Positions 60,517-64,000 of a DNA stretch of 64,000 nucleotides are shown piece by piece. Under the pieces are notes generated by a model. That model made no database searches and was not told the DNA's origin. It was given only the letters and a program-made list of their open reading frames with translations. Made by a program: the position numbers and the translations under genes. This stretch comes from an uncultured Catenibacillus sp. (GTDB lineage: Bacteria; Bacillota; Clostridia; Lachnospirales; Lachnospiraceae): the NCBI GenBank assembly GCA_934339005.1, contig CAKRHR010000001.1:104470-168469 (forward strand). Reading direction: 5' to 3'. The first letter of the stretch is position 1; each line of letters begins with the position of its first letter.

Positions 60517-62166
60517 GTGAAGTATTTCATGAGGGTTTTGTGGGCGGTGGTGTTTGTATCAATCGCTGTCACTTTAGTGCTGCAGTTACATTCAGAGGAT
60601 AAGAGCTGGCGCGGTGAAGCTGCAAAGACGATGCATGTTCTGTACGATACAAAAAGAGCAGAAGCCTGCAACAGCCGGGAAATTACCGTATACTATAATC
60701 AGGAAATTGTGTGCAGCGATACGACATTGGAGGAACTGTATTTAGATAATGATATGAACTTACAGGCCTCTGCGCTTGCTGTTTCAAAGATTTTAAAAAT
60801 GCAGGTGGCAGCACTGGATGGCGATGTGTGTGAGTTAAGCCGGTCAGATAATGTCGTTGTGCCGATGCAAAATTGTGTTGGAGAGAATTTATTTATGCCT
60901 CTTGCAGATATTTGTGAGACAATGCAGTTATCGTATGTATTTGACGAAGCACAAAATGCCTGTTATATCACAGAAAATGCGGCGACAGTGCAGGCGTTGC
61001 CGGCACAGTATGATTTGCGCAGTGAGCAAAGAGTCCCACAGGTCTTAAGTCAGGGAAATAATGGGACATGCTGGGCTTTTGCATCGTTATCTGCATTGGA
61101 ATCTTCTTTGCTTCCGAGTGAAGCACTGACATTTTCTGTGGACCATCTGACGATGAATAATGGCTTTGGTACATCCCAGTCAGATGGCGGTGATTTTTTG
61201 ATGGCACTGGCTTATCTGGCAGCCTGGAAAGGGCCTGCTTATGAAGCAGATGATCCCTATGGTGATGGCGTGACCAATACGGCGCTGACGGCGGTGAAGC
61301 ACCTTCAGTCGGCGATATGCATTGGTGAAAAAGATTATACAGCCATCAAAAAGATGATTATGCAGTATGGCGGCGTGCAGAGTTCATTTTATTCTGATAT
61401 TGAATACAGCAATGTATCGACAACTTACTATAATATGGATAATGCCAGTTATTATTATAATGGATTGAATGATCCGAACCATGATATTGTGATTGTGGGA
61501 TGGGATGACACATACTCAAAGGAACATTTTAATATTCAGCCAGACCATGACGGCGCATTTATCTGCCAGAATAGCTGGGGGACAAGCTTTGGTCAGAATG
61601 GATATTTTTATATTTCTTATGATGATTATAATATTGGCAATCACAATATCGTATATACGCAGATTGAAAATAATGATAACTACGATTATATTTACCAGAC
61701 CGATGAACTTGGCTGGCTTGGCAGCATCGGTTACAGTGAGCCGGGAGCATGGTTTGCAAATGTTTATACGGCGCCAGAGCGGCAGCAGCTTCGGGCGGTT
61801 TCATTTTACACGACAGATAAAAATTCTTATTATAAGGTGTATGCCGTGCCAGAATATAGCGATGAAGCTTCACTTAAAGACCGGATTTTACTTGGTTCAG
61901 GCTATTTGGAGCAATCAGGTTATTACACGGTAAATGTCGATAAAACTGTGTATGTGGAGGGCGATTATGCCGTGATGGTCTATGTGTGGACACAGGATGT
62001 GCAGCACCCGATTGCGATAGAGTATAACAGTACCTCCATTGATGTTGAGGTTGATTTAAGCGATGGACAGGGCTATATCAGCTATGATGGCCGCGAGTGG
62101 CAGAGGGCAGAGGATAACTATCAGTGTAATCTGTGTTTGAAGGCATTTACAGACGGTGTGGAGTAG
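60517..62166 (+). CDS. Papain-family (C1) cysteine protease, surface-anchored, lectin-like C-terminus
   Basis: A 549-residue protein. An N-terminal transmembrane helix (about 6-26) holds it in the membrane; then a copper-amine-oxidase-N-like stalk (about 45-150); then the C1 protease: Q179 and C185 in SQGNNGTCWAF, H322 in HDIVIVGWDD and N352 in CQNSWG; then a lectin-like beta domain (about 400-549). All catalytic residues are present. It starts at GTG 60517 ten bases after the methyltransferase. Family relatives in gut clostridia act outside the cell; the target is unknown. Confidence 0.88.
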   Translation: MKYFMRVLWAVVFVSIAVTLVLQLHSEDKSWRGEAAKTMHVLYDTKRAEACNSREITVYYNQEIVCSDTTLEELYLDNDMNLQASALAVSKILKMQVAALDGDVCELSRSDNVVVPMQNCVGENLFMPLADICETMQLSYVFDEAQNACYITENAATVQALPAQYDLRSEQRVPQVLSQGNNGTCWAFASLSALESSLLPSEALTFSVDHLTMNNGFGTSQSDGGDFLMALAYLAAWKGPAYEADDPYGDGVTNTALTAVKHLQSAICIGEKDYTAIKKMIMQYGGVQSSFYSDIEYSNVSTTYYNMDNASYYYNGLNDPNHDIVIVGWDDTYSKEHFNIQPDHDGAFICQNSWGTSFGQNGYFYISYDDYNIGNHNIVYTQIENNDNYDYIYQTDELGWLGSIGYSEPGAWFANVYTAPERQQLRAVSFYTTDKNSYYKVYAVPEYSDEASLKDRILLGSGYLEQSGYYTVNVDKTVYVEGDYAVMVYVWTQDVQHPIAIEYNSTSIDVEVDLSDGQGYISYDGREWQRAEDNYQCNLCLKAFTDGVE

Positions 62167-62246
62167 TATTGGATATTTAGCGTGGTTAGAGGACTGTAAA
62201 AATAAAAGTGCAGATGAAAGAAAAAAAGATAAAGGAGATTGCAGAT

Positions 62247-62843
62247 ATGGAAAAAATCATTTTTGCAACAGGCAATAAAGATAAATTAAAAGAAATCCGG
62301 ATGATTTTAAAAGACATTCCGGTAGAAATTGTGTCCATGAAGGAAGCCGGCTGTGCGATTGATATCGTGGAGGATGGCAGGACATTTGAGGAAAATGCTT
62401 TAATTAAGGCAAGAGCAATCCATGACATTACAGGTGCTCTTGTACTTGCGGATGATTCAGGACTTGAGGTGGATTATCTTGATAAGGCGCCTGGTATCTA
62501 TTCTGCACGTTTCCTTGGGGAGGATACAAGCTACGATATAAAAAATAATTATATCCTGGATAAGCTTAAAGGTGTGCCGGATGAAAAGCGTACAGCACGA
62601 TTTGTGTGCGCTGTGGCCGCCGTATTCCCAGATGGAGAGGAATTTACCCGCAGAGGCACAATAGAGGGCATTATCGGCTATGAAATCGCCGGAGAAAATG
62701 GCTTTGGCTATGACCCTATCTTTTATGTGCCTGAATATGGCTGTACAACGGCAGAACTGTCAGCAGAAGACAAGAATGCCATCAGCCATCGCGGAAAGGC
62801 TTTACGGGCTATCAGAGAGGTTATAGAAGCAAAACTTGGATAA
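62247..62843 (+). CDS. rdgB: XTP/dITP pyrophosphatase (RdgB/Ham1)
   Basis: A 198-residue house-cleaning enzyme that hydrolyses XTP and dITP to prevent damaged bases in DNA. Seen: IIFATGNKDKLKEIRMIL, then FEENALIKARA and ADDSGLEVDYLDKAPGIYSA, GYDPIFYVPEY and the C-terminal ISHRGKALRAI. The start at 62247 has AAAGGAG nine bases upstream; the frame to 62208 is open without support. The phosphoesterase gene follows within 90 bases, a conserved neighbour in Firmicutes. Confidence 0.96.
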   Translation: MEKIIFATGNKDKLKEIRMILKDIPVEIVSMKEAGCAIDIVEDGRTFEENALIKARAIHDITGALVLADDSGLEVDYLDKAPGIYSARFLGEDTSYDIKNNYILDKLKGVPDEKRTARFVCAVAAVFPDGEEFTRRGTIEGIIGYEIAGENGFGYDPIFYVPEYGCTTAELSAEDKNAISHRGKALRAIREVIEAKLG

Positions 62844-62930
62844 GGCAGTGCGATTGTAATACAGTACATTTGACTGTTCTGAAAAAAAGATACAAAGAAT
62901 AAAGATAAAATGTGTCAGGGAGCGCTTTAT

Positions 62931-63416
62931 ATGAAAGTTTTAATTGTCAGTGATACGCATGGAAAAGACGAAAATTTAATACGTGTTCTTAAAAAGGTGG
63001 GAGAGCTTGATTTACTCATCCATCTTGGTGATTTGCAGGGAAGCGAAGATTATATTGAGGCTGTGGCACCATGTCAGGTGGTGATGGTCAGCGGAAATAA
63101 TGATTTTTATTCAGAACTTCCAAGAGAAAAAGTCATTCGTATCGGTGATACAAAAGTATTCCTGACACATGGACATTATTTATATGTATCTTCGGGCACA
63201 TCACGTTTAAAAGACATGGCGGCACAGAACCAGTGTAGCATCGCCATGTTCGGGCATACACATAAACCGTTGATTGATATAGAGGGGACCATCTGGGCAA
63301 TTAATCCGGGCAGTCTGTCTTATCCAAGACAGGAGGGCAGACAATGTTCTTATATTATTATGAATGTTTCTGAAAATGGAAAAATTGAATTTTCGTTGGA
63401 ATATCTGACGGATTAA
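62931..63416 (+). CDS. YfcE/MJ0936-type metallophosphoesterase
   Basis: A 161-residue calcineurin-like phosphoesterase. Seen: VLIVSDTHGKDENL, LIHLGDLQG, VSGNNDF, TRGH-like LTHGHYL, and the C-terminal FGHTHKPL, the standard two-metal site. The start at 62931 is preceded by CAGGGAG. It is commonly placed behind rdgB in Firmicutes. The 265-base gap after it shows no clear terminator, only the tRNA promoter. Confidence 0.93.
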   Translation: MKVLIVSDTHGKDENLIRVLKKVGELDLLIHLGDLQGSEDYIEAVAPCQVVMVSGNNDFYSELPREKVIRIGDTKVFLTHGHYLYVSSGTSRLKDMAAQNQCSIAMFGHTHKPLIDIEGTIWAINPGSLSYPRQEGRQCSYIIMNVSENGKIEFSLEYLTD

Positions 63417-63600
63417 ATGTGCAGTGCCATAAAAAAATTTTTGATAAAATGACTTGTGATGCAAAATAAATCCTCCAGAATGAATATATTTTTGCTGTTT
63501 CAGGATGCCTGCAAACCCAGGTTTTATCGGACTTTGCGGCATGTACGGAAACTCTCGTAAATTGCAAAATAAAAAAATGTAAAAAAAATAAAAAAAAGTG

Positions 63601-63629
63601 TTGACATTTAGTAGACCTTGTAATATAAT
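63601..63629 (+). promoter_or_regulatory. Promoter of the tRNA cluster
   Basis: TTGACA and TATAAT separated by exactly 17 bases, a perfect consensus promoter, about 53 bases before the first tRNA. Confidence 0.92.
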
Positions 63630-63681
63630 AAATCTTGCGTTGAGCGAGAAAAACAAAAACAAAGCGAAACGAACACCGAAA

Positions 63682-63756
63682 CGGGGTGTGGCTCAGCTTG
63701 GCTAGAGCGCTTGATTTGGGATCAAGAGGTCGCAGGTTCGAATCCTGTCACCCCGA
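63682..63756 (+). tRNA. tRNA-Pro(UGG)
   Basis: Acceptor arms CGGGGTG and CACCCCG, D-arm GCTC...GAGC, anticodon loop TTTGGGA between CTTGA and TCAAG, T-loop GGTTCGAATCC. The anticodon is TGG. CCA is not encoded. Confidence 0.95.
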
Positions 63757-63825
63757 TGAACAAAAGGTTTTAAAGATGTTTTGATAACAAATTAAAAGCT
63801 TTTGTACTAAAAACTTCATAGTCGT

Positions 63826-63896
63826 GCGGGTGTAGTTCAATGGTAGAACACTAGCCTTCCAAGCTAGATACGTGGGTTCGATTCCCATCACCCGCT
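63826..63896 (+). tRNA. tRNA-Gly(UCC)
   Basis: Acceptor arms GCGGGTG and CACCCGC, anticodon loop CTTCCAA in stem CTAGC/GCTAG, T-arm GGTTCGATTCC. Anticodon TCC. CCA is not encoded. Confidence 0.95.
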
Positions 63897-63927
63897 TAGC
63901 ACGCAAAATTAGCGTGACCACACATAT

Positions 63928-64000
<73 letters not shown>

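Overview
The window looks like a chromosomal segment of a low-GC, spore-forming anaerobe of the Clostridia, most likely Lachnospiraceae. Reasons: AT-rich intergenic DNA, strong AGGAGG ribosome sites with frequent TTG/GTG starts, sporulation genes (spoIIID, ytfJ), a six-gene Rnf complex, ferredoxin-type redox proteins and families typical of that group (DUF6465, the FHA protein, the radical-SAM/DUF4130 DNA-repair pair). No rRNA, insertion sequence, integrase, prophage or CRISPR array was seen. The family assignment is inference; no search was possible.

Layout. 0-11 kb: beta-glucan/glucoside use: GH3 enzyme, a YesM/YesN-type two-component system, an ABC importer without its ATPase, and a GH5 enzyme. 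A UgpC/MsmX-type ATPase that could energise it lies alone at 48.2 kb. 11-17 kb: metallo-beta-lactamase-fold hydrolase, LysR regulator, and a heterodimeric ABC exporter preceded by a tiny upstream ORF. 17-20.2 kb: ArsC/Spx-like protein, orphan HTH, SpoIIID, then an RloA/RloB (AbiL-like) defence pair with its own promoter abutting a 14-bp perfect palindrome. 20.3-25 kb: ammonium channel fused to a P-II domain behind a likely attenuator, a siroheme reductase, and purA. 25.4-32.4 kb: DUF6465, hisHF, ung and a giant dehydratase-activator ATPase.

32.7-39.4 kb: an envelope/sporulation-flavoured stretch (LysM protein, rhomboid-like protein with zinc ribbon, two coupled unknown genes, DUF2953, YtfJ, a 46-residue membrane protein, an FHA protein). 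39.5-42.8 kb: MoxR-DUF58-DUF4129 operon on the minus strand. 43-47.8 kb: a radical-SAM/HhH DNA-repair protein and its DUF4130 partner, driven by a promoter carrying two near-consensus LexA boxes, then maf and an unknown gene. 48-50.6 kb: MsmX-type ATPase and a PucR-type regulator. 50.9-55.9 kb: rnfCDGEAB. 56.2-58.8 kb: aspartate aminotransferase and asd, the latter behind a structured leader RNA. 59-63.4 kb: rhodanese, rRNA methyltransferase-like protein with an overlapping upstream ORF, papain-like cell-surface protease, dITP/XTP pyrophosphatase, phosphoesterase. 63.6-64 kb: a tRNA cluster (Pro, Gly, Arg) running off the window.

The most interesting points are the SOS-type control region of the DNA-repair pair, the RloAB locus with its palindromic control site, several structured leaders (amt, asd, spoIIID, ABC exporter), the upstream ORF overlapping the methyltransferase start, and the uncharacterised 33-39 kb cluster.
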